A DNA stretch of 64,000 nucleotides from Actinomycetota bacterium (GCA_005888325.1 VAWU01000023.1:1-64000), one strand, 5' to 3'. Shown: positions 7,440 to 16,822, counted from the stretch's first letter. Translations and numbers: made by a program. Notes: generated from the letters alone by a model not told the origin.

Positions 7440-9107
7440 TCAGCCGCGACTTCGCACCGACGCATCGCCCGAGCACACGTCGACCGGCATGGTCGGACCC
7501 GGCCTCGGATCGACGGGTGCGTCGAAGCGATAGAGGAGCACGCTTCCACCGATCGTCCCCACGGGGCAATACGCGCGCAGCCATGACAGCGCGTCCCGAT
7601 CGACCGTTGCGAGTCTCGTCGCGGACACCGCGACCCAACCGAGCACCTTCGCGGTCGGGGCACCGAGCAGTGGGCGGCTCCCGGGTGGCGGGTCGACGCC
7701 GCGAGGCAAGAGGAGGTCGACCAGGGGAGCCCGTCCCGCTGCCCAGTCGCGGACGCGACCGGCGTCCTGCCCGTAGTCGACGTTGGAGTCGGTCGCATAG
7801 CGGTATGCCGGCTGAAACGGTGGTGGCGTCCACGCGATCGCGTGGGGATAGGCAACGGCGAACGCCGCGAGCTGCGTGACGGCCAATGCAGTCGCGCCGA
7901 TGCGCCGCCACAGGCGCGTGCCGAGCAACACGACCGGTCCGGCGGCGACGAACCACAGCGCGAGCGACGGAAACGCGTAGCGCAGGCCCAGGTCGAGTGG
8001 CTGAGCCGCGACGACCACACACAACACGAGGGCGGGGAACGCGATCACGGCGATTGCTCGGCGGACATCGGCCCGCGGGACCCGCGACCAACCCAGCGGT
8101 CCGATCACCAATGCGACCATCGCAACCAGCGGGACCTTCACGAGCACGGCCCCGAGGAAGTACCACCAGCGTCCGCCGTTCCACGCCTGGCCGAAGAGGT
8201 AAGCGGGCCTTGCCGTGGACGTGAGGACGAGATAGGCGAACCCCGCGGCCCACTCCTTGGGCCACGGGATGGCGAGCACCAGGCGGCTCGAGAAGGAGTT
8301 GCCGCGACCCGCCTGGATGATGTTGTCGAGCCGTGACCCGCCGGCGCCGCCGGGAGGGGACGCGACGACCCGCACGACGACCCACACCGTGGCCCACGAC
8401 ACGAACGCGACGATCGCCGCCTGCTGCAGGGCGGCGCGGCGAGCTCGCCGGACGCCTTCGACGGCGATGACCACGACCGCGATCGCAACCAGAACGAGCC
8501 CGAGATGACGCACGAGCAAGCCGGCGCCGGCGACGAGCCCCACGACGAGGGCCCGCAGTTGCGATGGCGCCTCGAGAAACCTCAGCAGCGCGAAGCTGAC
8601 CCCGAGCGTCGTGAGCGTGAACGCGACGTCGATGCTGACAATGTGACCGAAGCCGACGAACACCGGTGTGGTGAGCCACAACCCGGCCGCCAAGACCCCT
8701 GCCGGCTCGCCGAACAACCTCCGGCCGAGCAGGTAGAGCATCAACGCGATCGCGAGACCCTCGAGCAGCGGGACCAGACGGGACAGGAACACGACGCGGC
8801 GGAGGCGGCCTGCTGTCGTGTTGGCGCGCACGAACTCGTCGGTGTTGTCGAACCAGTCGCCGGACTTGTAGCCGGGGCCGTCGGGTACCACGGGATGAGC
8901 GAGCAACGCGGGAACCGCGGGCAACACGCGGGTCAGCACACCGTGCTCGGGCATGAGTCGCAGATCGTGGCGGACGATGCTCGTGACGCCCGCGGCGACG
9001 TCGATGGCTTCGTCGACCGTCGGTGCATCGCGCCAAGCTTCGATCAAGCCGGTCGCGAGGAAGATCAGCGCCAGCGGGAGGAGCACGAGAGCGGTCCGCC
9101 GGCGCAC
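7440..9107 (-). CDS. GT-C membrane glycosyltransferase (GT39/ArnT-like)
   Basis: A 555-residue integral membrane protein with about 10-12 hydrophobic helices, the usual GT-C architecture. Such enzymes transfer a sugar from a polyprenyl-phosphate donor onto a glycan, lipid or protein on the outer face of the membrane. The first extracytoplasmic loop carries APTVDEAIDVAAG, with the Asp-Glu pair that forms the catalytic acidic motif in GT39/GT83 enzymes. A second motif, DGPGYKSGDWFDN, lies near residue 75. The C-terminal 130 residues form a soluble outer domain (YRYATDSNVDYGQD). GTG 9107 is preceded by TACGGT at 6 nt. Acceptor and sugar are unknown. Confidence 0.82.
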   Translation of the reverse strand: MRRRTALVLLPLALIFLATGLIEAWRDAPTVDEAIDVAAGVTSIVRHDLRLMPEHGVLTRVLPAVPALLAHPVVPDGPGYKSGDWFDNTDEFVRANTTAGRLRRVVFLSRLVPLLEGLAIALMLYLLGRRLFGEPAGVLAAGLWLTTPVFVGFGHIVSIDVAFTLTTLGVSFALLRFLEAPSQLRALVVGLVAGAGLLVRHLGLVLVAIAVVVIAVEGVRRARRAALQQAAIVAFVSWATVWVVVRVVASPPGGAGGSRLDNIIQAGRGNSFSSRLVLAIPWPKEWAAGFAYLVLTSTARPAYLFGQAWNGGRWWYFLGAVLVKVPLVAMVALVIGPLGWSRVPRADVRRAIAVIAFPALVLCVVVAAQPLDLGLRYAFPSLALWFVAAGPVVLLGTRLWRRIGATALAVTQLAAFAVAYPHAIAWTPPPFQPAYRYATDSNVDYGQDAGRVRDWAAGRAPLVDLLLPRGVDPPPGSRPLLGAPTAKVLGWVAVSATRLATVDRDALSWLRAYCPVGTIGGSVLLYRFDAPVDPRPGPTMPVDVCSGDASVRSRG

Positions 9108-9113
9108 CCGGTC

Positions 9114-9119
9114 ACCGTA
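9114..9119 (-). promoter_or_regulatory. -10 box TACGGT with -35 TTGAGC, leaderless promoter
   Basis: TACGGT sits 6 nt before GTG 9107. A TTGAGC 16 nt farther upstream is a plausible -35 element, making this the most complete promoter among the leaderless cases. Confidence 0.55.
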
Positions 9120-9220
9120 GTGCCGGCTCGCGCCCGCTCAAGCGCTCCCGGCGACGGACCGATGACCCCTCCAGGGCCTCTTAGCCGGTTGGCGACGCGG
9201 CGACGTGACCGGGAGACGAC

Positions 9221-10861
9221 GTGCAACAGGTCGAGGAGCGAGGGGCCGGTGTCGCACCGGCGCGGACCGCTATCCGCCAAGCCTCTCGCCCGTCCAGCTT
9301 CCGCGTGCTCTGCGCGCTCGCGGCCGGGTGGGTCCTCCTGCTGCACGTCGTCGCGACCGGACGGGGGATGAGCGTTTCGGAGGACAGTGCCCTCTACGTG
9401 GGTGCGGCGCGCAACCTTCTCGCCGGACACGGGCTCACCCTTCCGTTCGGCACGCCGGAGCCCGTGCTCCTCACCCAGTTCCCGCCGTTCTATGCGGCGC
9501 TGCTCGCGGCACACAAGCTGATCGGGCTGCCGATGCTCGAGTTCGCTCGTTGGCTCAATTTGCTCTTCGCGGTGGTGACCGTGCTGCTCGTCATCCGTCT
9601 CAGCCGGTCGCTCACGGACGGCGCGCTCGGCACCGCGGCCCTGGCGGCAGTGCTCGTCGTCTCGTCGACCCGAATGATCGCGGTCGACGCGATGGTCATG
9701 TCAGAACCGGCGATGATCTGCCTCGGCACGCTCGGGCTCGTCGTGCTCATTCGGTTCCTCGGGCCGCGAAGCGGCGCGTCGCTCACGCTGCTGCTCGTCG
9801 CCGCGGGGCTGGCCGGTCTGGCCGCGCTCACGAGGTATGTCGGCGCGGCCTACGGCCTCACCGGGCTCATCGTCCTCGTCGGTGCCGTGCGTCGACGTCG
9901 GTGCCGCGTCCGCACCGTCGTCATCTATGGCGTAGTGAGTCTCGGACCGCTCGTCTGCTTCCTCGCCTACAGCGTCCTGCGGGCGGCCCGGCCGGTGAAC
10001 CGGCCGTTCGGTGTGCATCCCCCGGCGGCGGCAGACCTGCGCGCGCTGATCGACACCTTCGGCTCATGGCTCTGGTCCGCTCCCGGCTCCGCCAGGACGC
10101 TTGCGGGCGTCGTGGCCGTCGGACTGACAGTGCTCGCGCTCGTGCAGCTTCGATCGAGGCAGGCGGCGGACCGGGACGCCAGCCGCGACGTGACGTCGAC
10201 CTTGGGCGTCTTCGCGGTCGTGTACGTGCTGGGGGTGCTCGCGTCCGCCACGTTCGTCGACGCGAGCATCCCGGGTGATGCTCCTCGCATCCTGTTGCCG
10301 GTTCTCCCGGTGGTGGCGGTCCTCCTCACGGCCGGTCTGCGCGACGCGGTGCGACGGGCGCGACTCTCGAAGATGGCCCTCGCCGCGTTGCCGATCGTGG
10401 TGGTGATCGCCGTCGTCGTGCCGCATGCGACCAACTCGGTTCGCTGGGCGAGGTACGCCCGCCGGAACGGGGTGGCAGTGAGGGCGAGGGAGGAAGGGCG
10501 ATGGCCTCTGCTCGCGAGGATCCGGGACACACCTCGAGCCATCACGATCTACTCGAATGACGCCCCGCTGCTCTACCTCCTGACTGGTCGCCACGTCGTC
10601 GACGTCCCGACGGACGTCAGCGCCTACACGCGCCGACCCGTGCCCGGGTTCTCGCAGGAGCTCGCGCGCATGGACCACGAGCTACGTGGAGGCAGGGCCG
10701 AGCTGGTCTACCTGGACAACGGCTTCTCGCCCTCACGAGAGCGACTCCTCGAGCTCGTCGACCTGACGCCCATCTATCGCTCCCGAAGTGCGACGGTCTT
10801 CGTGAGCGCGCGGTGTGCACCCCGCTGCGGCGGCTCAACCGTCGTGGACCCACACGCGTAG
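9221..10861 (+). CDS. GT-C family membrane glycosyltransferase
   Basis: A 546-residue multi-spanning protein. After a short cytoplasmic tail and one helix it has the GT-C loop GMSVSEDSALYVGAARNLLAG near residue 50, with Glu-Asp in the catalytic position. LLTQFPPFYAALLA follows at the place where family members have the PP-Y motif preceding helix 2. Ten or so helices and a C-terminal outer domain of about 110 residues (ITIYSNDAPLLYLLTGRH) complete it. GTG 9221 has GGGAG 5 nt upstream. It is divergent from the GT-C gene starting at 9107, and its end overlaps the GNAT-like gene on the other strand by 27 nt. Confidence 0.8.
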   Translation: MQQVEERGAGVAPARTAIRQASRPSSFRVLCALAAGWVLLLHVVATGRGMSVSEDSALYVGAARNLLAGHGLTLPFGTPEPVLLTQFPPFYAALLAAHKLIGLPMLEFARWLNLLFAVVTVLLVIRLSRSLTDGALGTAALAAVLVVSSTRMIAVDAMVMSEPAMICLGTLGLVVLIRFLGPRSGASLTLLLVAAGLAGLAALTRYVGAAYGLTGLIVLVGAVRRRRCRVRTVVIYGVVSLGPLVCFLAYSVLRAARPVNRPFGVHPPAAADLRALIDTFGSWLWSAPGSARTLAGVVAVGLTVLALVQLRSRQAADRDASRDVTSTLGVFAVVYVLGVLASATFVDASIPGDAPRILLPVLPVVAVLLTAGLRDAVRRARLSKMALAALPIVVVIAVVVPHATNSVRWARYARRNGVAVRAREEGRWPLLARIRDTPRAITIYSNDAPLLYLLTGRHVVDVPTDVSAYTRRPVPGFSQELARMDHELRGGRAELVYLDNGFSPSRERLLELVDLTPIYRSRSATVFVSARCAPRCGGSTVVDPHA

Positions 10862-11533
10862 AGGACCGACCGTCTCGAACCCGTGGTGCCGGGCGGCGGT
10901 CAATCCGTCGCCCGACTCGTAGCCGACGAAGGTCGACGTCGGATGGAGTGCGCTGGCGAGCGCGAGACAGCCCGACCAGGCTGCGGCGGTGACACGCGGT
11001 GCCGCGAAGAGGTTCGAGATCCCGACGACCGTCGCGCTGCGGTTGAGGACGGCACCCGCCACGACCCGTTCGCCCGCACGCGCCGCCAACACCTCGACGG
11101 TGTCGTGGTCGAGCAACTCGGCTCGGAAGACGCCGGTCGGGCCGTCGTCGCCCCGCCAGGCCTGCTCCCACGTCGTTAGGCCGCCGGGGGTCCGCACCAG
11201 GTCCCATCTCGGGCCCGCCCCGTCGGGCGGGCGTGCTCGGCTCGTCCGCACGATCCACGCCGCGTCGAAGAGCACCCGAAACCCGTCGCCAGTCAGGTCG
11301 AGGGAGCCGAAGCTGTCCTTGATCGAACACCCCGCCGACACGTCGATCCGAGACAACAGGTCGGGCACGGGCGGATCGTCCACCAGCGTGACGGCGTCGG
11401 GGAAGTAGGTCGGGGCTCGCGCCTCACTGGTCCACGCGTCGGCGTCGAACCGGGTCCTCGCACCGTGGGACCGGCACACGACGTCGCACCATTCGGCGTT
11501 GTTGGCGGCGGCCGTCGCCCGCCAGGAGCTCAT
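10835..11533 (-). CDS. GNAT-like acetyltransferase-fold protein
   Basis: A 232-residue soluble protein. The C-terminal half looks like a GNAT fold: RVVAGAVLNRSATVVGISNLF as strands 3-4, then AAAWSGCLALASALHP as the helix after the acetyl-CoA loop, and a terminal GFETVGPLRVWVHDG that matches the usual last strands. The pyrophosphate-binding Q/RxxGxG/A loop is not obvious, so acetyl-CoA use is uncertain. The N-terminal half (DAVTLVDDPPVPDLLSRID) is unfamiliar. ATG 11533 lies 49 nt after the upstream SDR stop, on the same strand, so it may be the third gene of the TetR-SDR operon. Confidence 0.6.
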   Translation of the reverse strand: MSSWRATAAANNAEWCDVVCRSHGARTRFDADAWTSEARAPTYFPDAVTLVDDPPVPDLLSRIDVSAGCSIKDSFGSLDLTGDGFRVLFDAAWIVRTSRARPPDGAGPRWDLVRTPGGLTTWEQAWRGDDGPTGVFRAELLDHDTVEVLAARAGERVVAGAVLNRSATVVGISNLFAAPRVTAAAWSGCLALASALHPTSTFVGYESGDGLTAARHHGFETVGPLRVWVHDG

Positions 11534-11582
11534 GTCGCATGGGACGTGATGTTCACGGCCCCGACGCGTCGACCGGCCCATG

Positions 11583-12539
11583 TCACCGGAAGTGGAGGTC
11601 GAGCTCGTTGCGATAGCGGGTGCCGAGGGACTCCCCGTTCTCGGCCAGCCAGCTCGAGAGGGCGATCCGGCCGGTCGCGGGTCCTTCGGTGTCGGCCAGT
11701 CCGTCGGCCATCGCCCGGTACTCGTCCCGGGTGAGCAGCACGTCCCGCAGCACCAGACCGAGGCCGCGAGAGAGAATCGGCACCAGTCCTCCGGGAACGT
11801 GCGCGATGCGGGCTCTGCTGTGCACGGCACGCCTGATCCACTCGACCAGCTCGAGGAATGTGGGTCGCTCCGGTCCCACCGCGTCGATCACCGAGTCCTC
11901 GCGATGCTGCGCCGCCTCGACACAGAGCCGGGCGAGATCCTCGACATGGATCCCGCGGACGCGGTAGTCGCCACGGCCTCCGACAGCAAACACGGGAAGG
12001 TGGCGCAGCAGCCAGGCGATGTTGTTGATCAGGACGCCGCGCTCGCCGAAGAGGATCGCGGGGCGAAGCACCGCGTACGGAACTCCCGTCTCCGCGAGCG
12101 ATCGTTCCACGCGTGCCTTCCCGCGAAAGTACGGGTAGGGCGAGTCGATCGACGGGTGCGTGATGCTGATGTGCACGATGCGCTGGACGCCTGCGCGACG
12201 GGCAGCGTGGAACAGTGTCTGTGAGCACTCCACGGCCTGATCGTGATCCGTCCGGCCCGCGGCGAAGCGCACCCAGTAGGTGTTGTAGAGCGTGGTCGCG
12301 CCGCGCAGATGCGCGACCAGCCCCGGAAGGTCGTCGAAGTCCAACGGCCGGACGTCGATCGCCTGCGTGTCGCGTCTCTCGGCGTGACCGGTCAGCGTTC
12401 GCACCTCTCGGCCGCCATCGAGCAGCCGTCGTGCGATGGCGCGACCGGAGTAGCTGAAGGCCCCCGTCACCACGTCGAGCCCCGTGTCGCGCCGCGAGTG
12501 ATGACCGCATTCGTCGCGCCTGGTCGATGGCGTGCTCAT
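11583..12539 (-). CDS. NAD(P)-binding SDR / NmrA-like epimerase-family protein
   Basis: A 318-residue extended/atypical SDR with an N-terminal Rossmann dinucleotide motif, VTGAFSYSGRAIARRL, near residue 25. It continues with LYNTYWVRFA, then IVHISITHPS and SPYPYFRGKARVE, where the YFRGK segment occupies the place of the catalytic YxxxK. This pattern is typical of the NDUFA9/NmrA-like branch, which often binds NADPH without classical dehydrogenase activity. The C-terminal part (ERPTFLELVEWIRRAV) fits substrate-domain helices of that branch. Its ATG overlaps the stop of the TetR gene in an ATGA junction, so the two are translationally coupled and the protein is probably under that repressor. 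Confidence 0.85.
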   Translation of the reverse strand: MSTPSTRRDECGHHSRRDTGLDVVTGAFSYSGRAIARRLLDGGREVRTLTGHAERRDTQAIDVRPLDFDDLPGLVAHLRGATTLYNTYWVRFAAGRTDHDQAVECSQTLFHAARRAGVQRIVHISITHPSIDSPYPYFRGKARVERSLAETGVPYAVLRPAILFGERGVLINNIAWLLRHLPVFAVGGRGDYRVRGIHVEDLARLCVEAAQHREDSVIDAVGPERPTFLELVEWIRRAVHSRARIAHVPGGLVPILSRGLGLVLRDVLLTRDEYRAMADGLADTEGPATGRIALSSWLAENGESLGTRYRNELDLHFR

Positions 12540-13192
12540 GGTTTCTCCTTCGGGTCGGGCACCGTTGCGCTGAGCACCTCGAACAGGGCTGCGAGGCGCT
12601 GTGCCTCGGCGAAGAGCGACTCGGCGGGCCGGCGGTCGGCCTCGAGCTGCGTGAGCATGTCGAGGCCGAGGTACAGGGCGACGATCGCGTGGGCGATGGT
12701 CGGGCCGGAGAGCAGCGTTCCGAGCGGCGAGTCGACGAGTGCGTCGCGGATTGCCTGTTCCGCGAACGCGGTCCACGGCGCCAACCGCTTTGCCAGCTCC
12801 GCGCCGAGCCCCGGCGTGGACGAGGCGCCCGCGATCAGCTCGGCGAGGACCGTGACGTAACCCGCGTCGAGGTCCTCTCTGAAGATGTCGGCTGCCACCC
12901 GCACGAGCTCGGACGGTCCGCGCGCACCCCCGACCGCCGTCGAGTAGCGCGCCAGGCGCAGCTCGCTGACCTCGTCCAGTGCGGCCAGGAGAAGTCCGAC
13001 CACGGATCCGAAGTGGTAGAAGACGAGGCCCTGGTTGCAGCCGGCCCGCGCCGCGATGGAACGGGCACTCGCGCCGGCGAACCCTTCGTCGCGAAGCGCT
13101 CCAATGGCTGCCTCGACGAGCGCCTGCCGGGTTGCCGCGGAGCTCGTCGCTTGATCGCTCGACAGTCGGCTGGCAGTTCCCGGTCGGGCCAC
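12536..13192 (-). CDS. TetR/AcrR family transcriptional regulator
   Basis: A 218-residue repressor. The N-terminal HTH spans about residues 22-68 (RQALVEAAIGALRDEGFAG, ARAGCNQGLVFYHFGS), with the typical YHFGS ending of the recognition helix. The remaining 150 residues form an all-helical ligand-binding and dimer domain with no recognisable effector site. GTG 13192 has a strong GAAGGAGA Shine-Dalgarno about 7 nt upstream. It overlaps the downstream SDR gene by 4 nt, and a 22-nt perfect-arm palindrome lies 43 nt upstream, so it should autoregulate this operon. Confidence 0.92.
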   Translation of the reverse strand: MARPGTASRLSSDQATSSAATRQALVEAAIGALRDEGFAGASARSIAARAGCNQGLVFYHFGSVVGLLLAALDEVSELRLARYSTAVGGARGPSELVRVAADIFREDLDAGYVTVLAELIAGASSTPGLGAELAKRLAPWTAFAEQAIRDALVDSPLGTLLSGPTIAHAIVALYLGLDMLTQLEADRRPAESLFAEAQRLAALFEVLSATVPDPKEKP

Positions 13193-13234
13193 GGCCGTCT
13201 CCTTCGGTCTCTTGCGCGAGTTGCTTGAGCGATT

Positions 13235-13256
13235 GATTTGAGCACTCGCTCAAATC
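13235..13256. promoter_or_regulatory. TetR-type operator palindrome
   Basis: GATTTGAGC-ACTC-GCTCAAATC: two perfect 9-nt arms with a 4-nt spacer between the divergent TetR gene (start 13192) and PPOX-class gene (start 13334). A further half-like TTGAGCGATT precedes it at 13225-13234. Size, symmetry and position are typical of TetR operators. Control of the operon is likely; control of the divergent gene is possible. Confidence 0.7.
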
Positions 13257-13333
13257 ATGGCGCCGACGCCGTGGGTCTGTCAACCGCAACCGTGATGGGC
13301 GCGGGCCGGGCGCGATCGGTGTAAGCAGTCCGG

Positions 13334-13771
13334 ATGCCCGCCGAGCTCGATCTCGTTCGCCGCCTGGTCGCGGCGGACCAAGGCCTCGCGGTGGTCGCCA
13401 CCACGCGGCCCGACGGAACCGTCCACGCCTCGCTGGTGAACGCGGGCGTGCTCGACGACCCCGGCACCGGGCGACCATGCGTCGGGTTCGTCGCGCGGGG
13501 CGACGCCCGCAAGCTCTCGTACCTGCGCCGGGCGGGCCGGGCGGCGGTGGTGTTCCGCTCGGGTTGGGAGTGGGTCAGCGTCGAAGGGCCGGTGCGCATC
13601 GTCGGGCCCGACGACGACGAGGCTCCCGACGCGCTGGCCGCGCTCCTGCGCGACATCTTCACCGCGGCCGGCGGCACCCACGACGACTGGGACACCTACG
13701 ACCGGGTGATGGCCGAGGAACGTCGAACCGCAGTGCTCGTCGACCCCGCACGCATCACCAGCAACGGCTGA
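13334..13771 (+). CDS. PPOX-class pyridoxamine 5'-phosphate oxidase / F420-dependent family protein
   Basis: A 145-residue protein with the split beta-barrel of the PPOX superfamily: LAVVATTRPDGTVHASLVNAG near residue 18, VGFVARGDARKLSYLRRAGRAAVVF near residue 50, then VSVEGPVRIVG and a terminal RTAVLVDPARITSNG. The pattern resembles the TIGR03618-type actinobacterial group, many of which use F420 rather than FMN. Cofactor assignment here is inference. It is divergent from the TetR-SDR operon across the palindromic operator. Confidence 0.85.
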   Translation: MPAELDLVRRLVAADQGLAVVATTRPDGTVHASLVNAGVLDDPGTGRPCVGFVARGDARKLSYLRRAGRAAVVFRSGWEWVSVEGPVRIVGPDDDEAPDALAALLRDIFTAAGGTHDDWDTYDRVMAEERRTAVLVDPARITSNG

Positions 13772-13843
13772 GCGGCAGCTCGCCGCCTGTACCGGCACGC
13801 CGGTCACCCCAGAATCCCCTCAACGGGCCCGATCGACGGGCCG

Positions 13844-16660
13844 ATGCTACGGGGGATGACCGATCCCGGGGCCGTGGCCTCGCGCGCGAGTCGCGACGGG
13901 CATGGCGCACGAGATGTGCGGCCGACCTCTCCGTGGCCGAGCCCCCGCTCGACGGGCGAGGCAACCAGGTCCCGCCGCGCGTCGTTCACCCGCACGCTCT
14001 GGCGTCACCTGCCGAAGGGCAGCACGCTGCCCGACGAAGTGTGGGCTCAGCGCCATCGGTGGATCCTGGTGCTGCTGTGGCTCCACGTCCCGGCCCTGTT
14101 CGGCTTCTCGCTGATCCGCCACCAGACCGTGGCGCACAGCACCGTCGAGATGAGTGTGATCGCGATCTTCGCGTTCACGGCTACCACGTTGCGGCCGCGC
14201 CGGCGGCTCAGCACGGTGATCACCTCGCTCGGGCTCCTCACGTGTTCGGCCACGCTCGTGCACCTCTCCGGGGGTGTAATCGAGATGCACTTCCACTACT
14301 TCGTCATGGTAGGTGTCATCACCCTGTACCAGGACTGGTGGCCGTTCCTCATCGCCATCGCGTACGTGGTGTTCCAGCACGGAGCGGGCGGAGTGCTCGC
14401 ACCGTCGTCCGTCTACAACCATCAGTCCGCCATCGACCACCCCTGGGCGTGGGCCGCGATCCATGGCGGTTTCATCCTCGGGCTGAGCGCGGCGGGCGTG
14501 GCCTCCTGGAAGCTGAACGAGTCACTGCTGCAAGCGGCTTCGGACCGCGAGGAGAAGCTCGCCGAAGCGCAGGGGGTCGCCAGGATCGGGAGTTGGGAGT
14601 GGGAGGTCGAGACCGGGCGCGTGACCTGGAGCGATGAGCTCTACCGGCTCTTCGGCGTTGCCGACGTCGACTTCACGCCGTCAACGCGAGCCTCCTTCCC
14701 CGGTGTGCATCCGGATGATCAAGCCGCCATCGACGACGATGTGCGCGGCGCGCTCGAAGGAGGGCCTCCGCTGGCCCGCGACTTCCGCGTCGCGCTGTCC
14801 GACGGCTCGGTGCGGTGGGTGCACGGCCGGGGCGCGGTGACGTCGTGGATGGATGGGCGCCCGATCGCCATGTCGGGGACCGCGCAGGACATTACTGATC
14901 GCAAGCGCGCCGAGGCGCACCTGGGCGAGGCGCTCTCGCTGCTCGGCGCGGCGCTCGACTCCACCGCGGACGGGATCCTCGTCGTCGATGGCCATGGGCG
15001 CATCTCGAGGTTCAACCGTCAGTTCGCCGAGATGTGGCGTCTGCCCGACGCGGTGCTCGAGTCAGGTGACGACGACCAGGCTCTCGCCTGGGTGGTCGAG
15101 CAGCTGTGCGACCCCGAGGCGTTCCTCACCAAGGTCCACGACCTCTACGCCCGACCGGAAGCCGAGAGCTATGACGTGATCGACTTCCTGGACGGACGCA
15201 CGTTCGACCGTCACTCGAAGCCCCAGTTCGTCGACGGCGAGGTCGTCGGCCGGGTCTGGAGCTTCCGCGACATCACGGAGCACAAGCGGCTCCAGAACGA
15301 GCTCACCCACCAGGCGTTCCACGACGCGCTCACCCAGCTCGCCAACCAGGCTCTGTTCCGGGACCGGGTCGAGCACGCGCTCGTCCGGGCGGGCCGCAGC
15401 GACAGTCACCTTGCCGTCCTCTTCCTCGACCTCGACAACTTCAAGACCGTGAACGACAGCCTCGGTCACAATGCGGGCGACGAGTTGCTCGTCGCGATGG
15501 CGGATCGTCTCGGCAACTGTCTCCGACCCGAAGACACCGCGGCCCGAATGGGAGGCGACGAGTTCGCGGTGCTGCTGGAGGACCTCCCGGACAAGGGAGA
15601 GGCGACCGAGCTCGCCGAGCGAGTGCTCGAGACGCTCCAGCGTCCGTTGACGATTGCGGGACTGGAGATGTTCATCGGCGTGAGCGTCGGAATCGCCTTT
15701 GGTGTTCCCGGCACGGACAGCGACCAGCTGCTTCGCAACGCCGATCTCGCCATGTACACGGCAAAGAGTCGGGGGAAGGGCCGCTACGAGATCTTCGAGC
15801 CGGAGATGCATGCGATTGCCGTGCGCCGCCTCGAGATGGAGGCAGACCTGCGGAGGGCGCTCGACTTCGGCGAGCTCGTCGTCCACTACCAGCCCATCGT
15901 CGCGCTCGCGACGCGGCGCATGTCGGGTGTCGAGGCTCTCGTCCGCTGGCAACACCCCGAGCGTGGGCTCCTTCCTCCCTCGATGTTCATCGGCCTGGCC
16001 GAGGAGACCGGGCTCATCCACCAGCTCGGCCGGCAGGTGCTCGAAGCCGCGTGCATGCAGGTTCGTCGTTGGCAGCTTGAACACCCGCGTCATGCGACGC
16101 TCAGCGTCAGCGTGAACCTGTCTCCTCACCAGCTCACGTCGGACGTCGTGGTCGAAGAGGTGCGCAACGCGTTAGACGTCTCCGGACTTCCCGCCTCGAG
16201 CTTGATCCTCGAGATCACCGAGGGCGTGATGATGCACGACACCGACGCGACCATCCAGCGACTGCGCGCTCTCAAGGCGTTCGGTGTCCGGCTCGCGGTG
16301 GACGACTTCGGCACGGGGTACTCGTCGCTCAGCTACCTGCAGCGGTTCCCCATCGACATCCTGAAGATCGACCGGTCGTTCGTGGCGGCCATCGACTCGG
16401 GGCAGGACGAGCACTCATTGGCGCGACCGATCGTCTCGCTCGCCCGTTCGCTGCACTTGCAAACCGTGGCCGAGGGCGTCGAGACGGGAGCTCAGGCAGA
16501 CGTCTTGAGGAAGATGCGCTGCGACCTGGCCCAGGGCTTCTACATGGCGGCCCCCGAGGGCGCGGAAGCGATCGGGGCGCTGCTCCGCGACGAGGGGATC
16601 CTCCCGGCCGTCGTACCCGAGGTGGGTGTCACCGAGCAGGTGACGTCGCCCATCGGCTGA
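13844..16660 (+). CDS. membrane-anchored PAS-GGDEF-EAL cyclic-di-GMP enzyme
   Basis: A 938-residue signalling protein. An N-terminal membrane part of about five helices (residues 68-215, including EMHFHYFVMVGVITLYQDWW) precedes a PAS/PAC domain (about 240-350, ending QDITDRKRAE) and a second PAS (about 365-480, ending RDITEHKRLQ). A GGDEF domain (about 485-645) has an intact GGDEF at residue 569, and an EAL domain (about 665-905) has an intact EAL near residue 697, with DDFGTGYSS and KIDRSFV motifs conserved. Both diguanylate cyclase and phosphodiesterase activities are therefore possible. It could tune the polysaccharide locus to its right, but no c-di-GMP receptor is visible. An alternative start at 13856 is four codons downstream. 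Confidence 0.93.
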   Translation: MLRGMTDPGAVASRASRDGHGARDVRPTSPWPSPRSTGEATRSRRASFTRTLWRHLPKGSTLPDEVWAQRHRWILVLLWLHVPALFGFSLIRHQTVAHSTVEMSVIAIFAFTATTLRPRRRLSTVITSLGLLTCSATLVHLSGGVIEMHFHYFVMVGVITLYQDWWPFLIAIAYVVFQHGAGGVLAPSSVYNHQSAIDHPWAWAAIHGGFILGLSAAGVASWKLNESLLQAASDREEKLAEAQGVARIGSWEWEVETGRVTWSDELYRLFGVADVDFTPSTRASFPGVHPDDQAAIDDDVRGALEGGPPLARDFRVALSDGSVRWVHGRGAVTSWMDGRPIAMSGTAQDITDRKRAEAHLGEALSLLGAALDSTADGILVVDGHGRISRFNRQFAEMWRLPDAVLESGDDDQALAWVVEQLCDPEAFLTKVHDLYARPEAESYDVIDFLDGRTFDRHSKPQFVDGEVVGRVWSFRDITEHKRLQNELTHQAFHDALTQLANQALFRDRVEHALVRAGRSDSHLAVLFLDLDNFKTVNDSLGHNAGDELLVAMADRLGNCLRPEDTAARMGGDEFAVLLEDLPDKGEATELAERVLETLQRPLTIAGLEMFIGVSVGIAFGVPGTDSDQLLRNADLAMYTAKSRGKGRYEIFEPEMHAIAVRRLEMEADLRRALDFGELVVHYQPIVALATRRMSGVEALVRWQHPERGLLPPSMFIGLAEETGLIHQLGRQVLEAACMQVRRWQLEHPRHATLSVSVNLSPHQLTSDVVVEEVRNALDVSGLPASSLILEITEGVMMHDTDATIQRLRALKAFGVRLAVDDFGTGYSSLSYLQRFPIDILKIDRSFVAAIDSGQDEHSLARPIVSLARSLHLQTVAEGVETGAQADVLRKMRCDLAQGFYMAAPEGAEAIGALLRDEGILPAVVPEVGVTEQVTSPIG

Positions 16661-16673
16661 CAGGCCCGGGAAA

Positions 16674-16717
16674 GGGTGAAGGGGGGCCCTCCGCCCTCGG
16701 CGTAACCCCCCTTCCCC
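16674..16717. terminator. GC-rich hairpin between convergent genes
   Basis: GAAGGGGGG (16678-16686) pairs with CCCCCCTTC (16706-16714); GGG and CCC extend the stem after one mismatch. It lies between the c-di-GMP enzyme end and the Ig-like lipoprotein end, so it can act for both. There is no T-run, as is common in high-GC actinobacteria. Confidence 0.5.
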
Positions 16718-16822
16718 GACCAATCTCCGCTGCGCTGACGGCAACGTAACGGGCGGGCGCGCGGCGCTCAATGAGGCGCATGACCCATTCGGCCGCAGTC
16801 CTCTTCTGCCGGCCGGTGCCGG

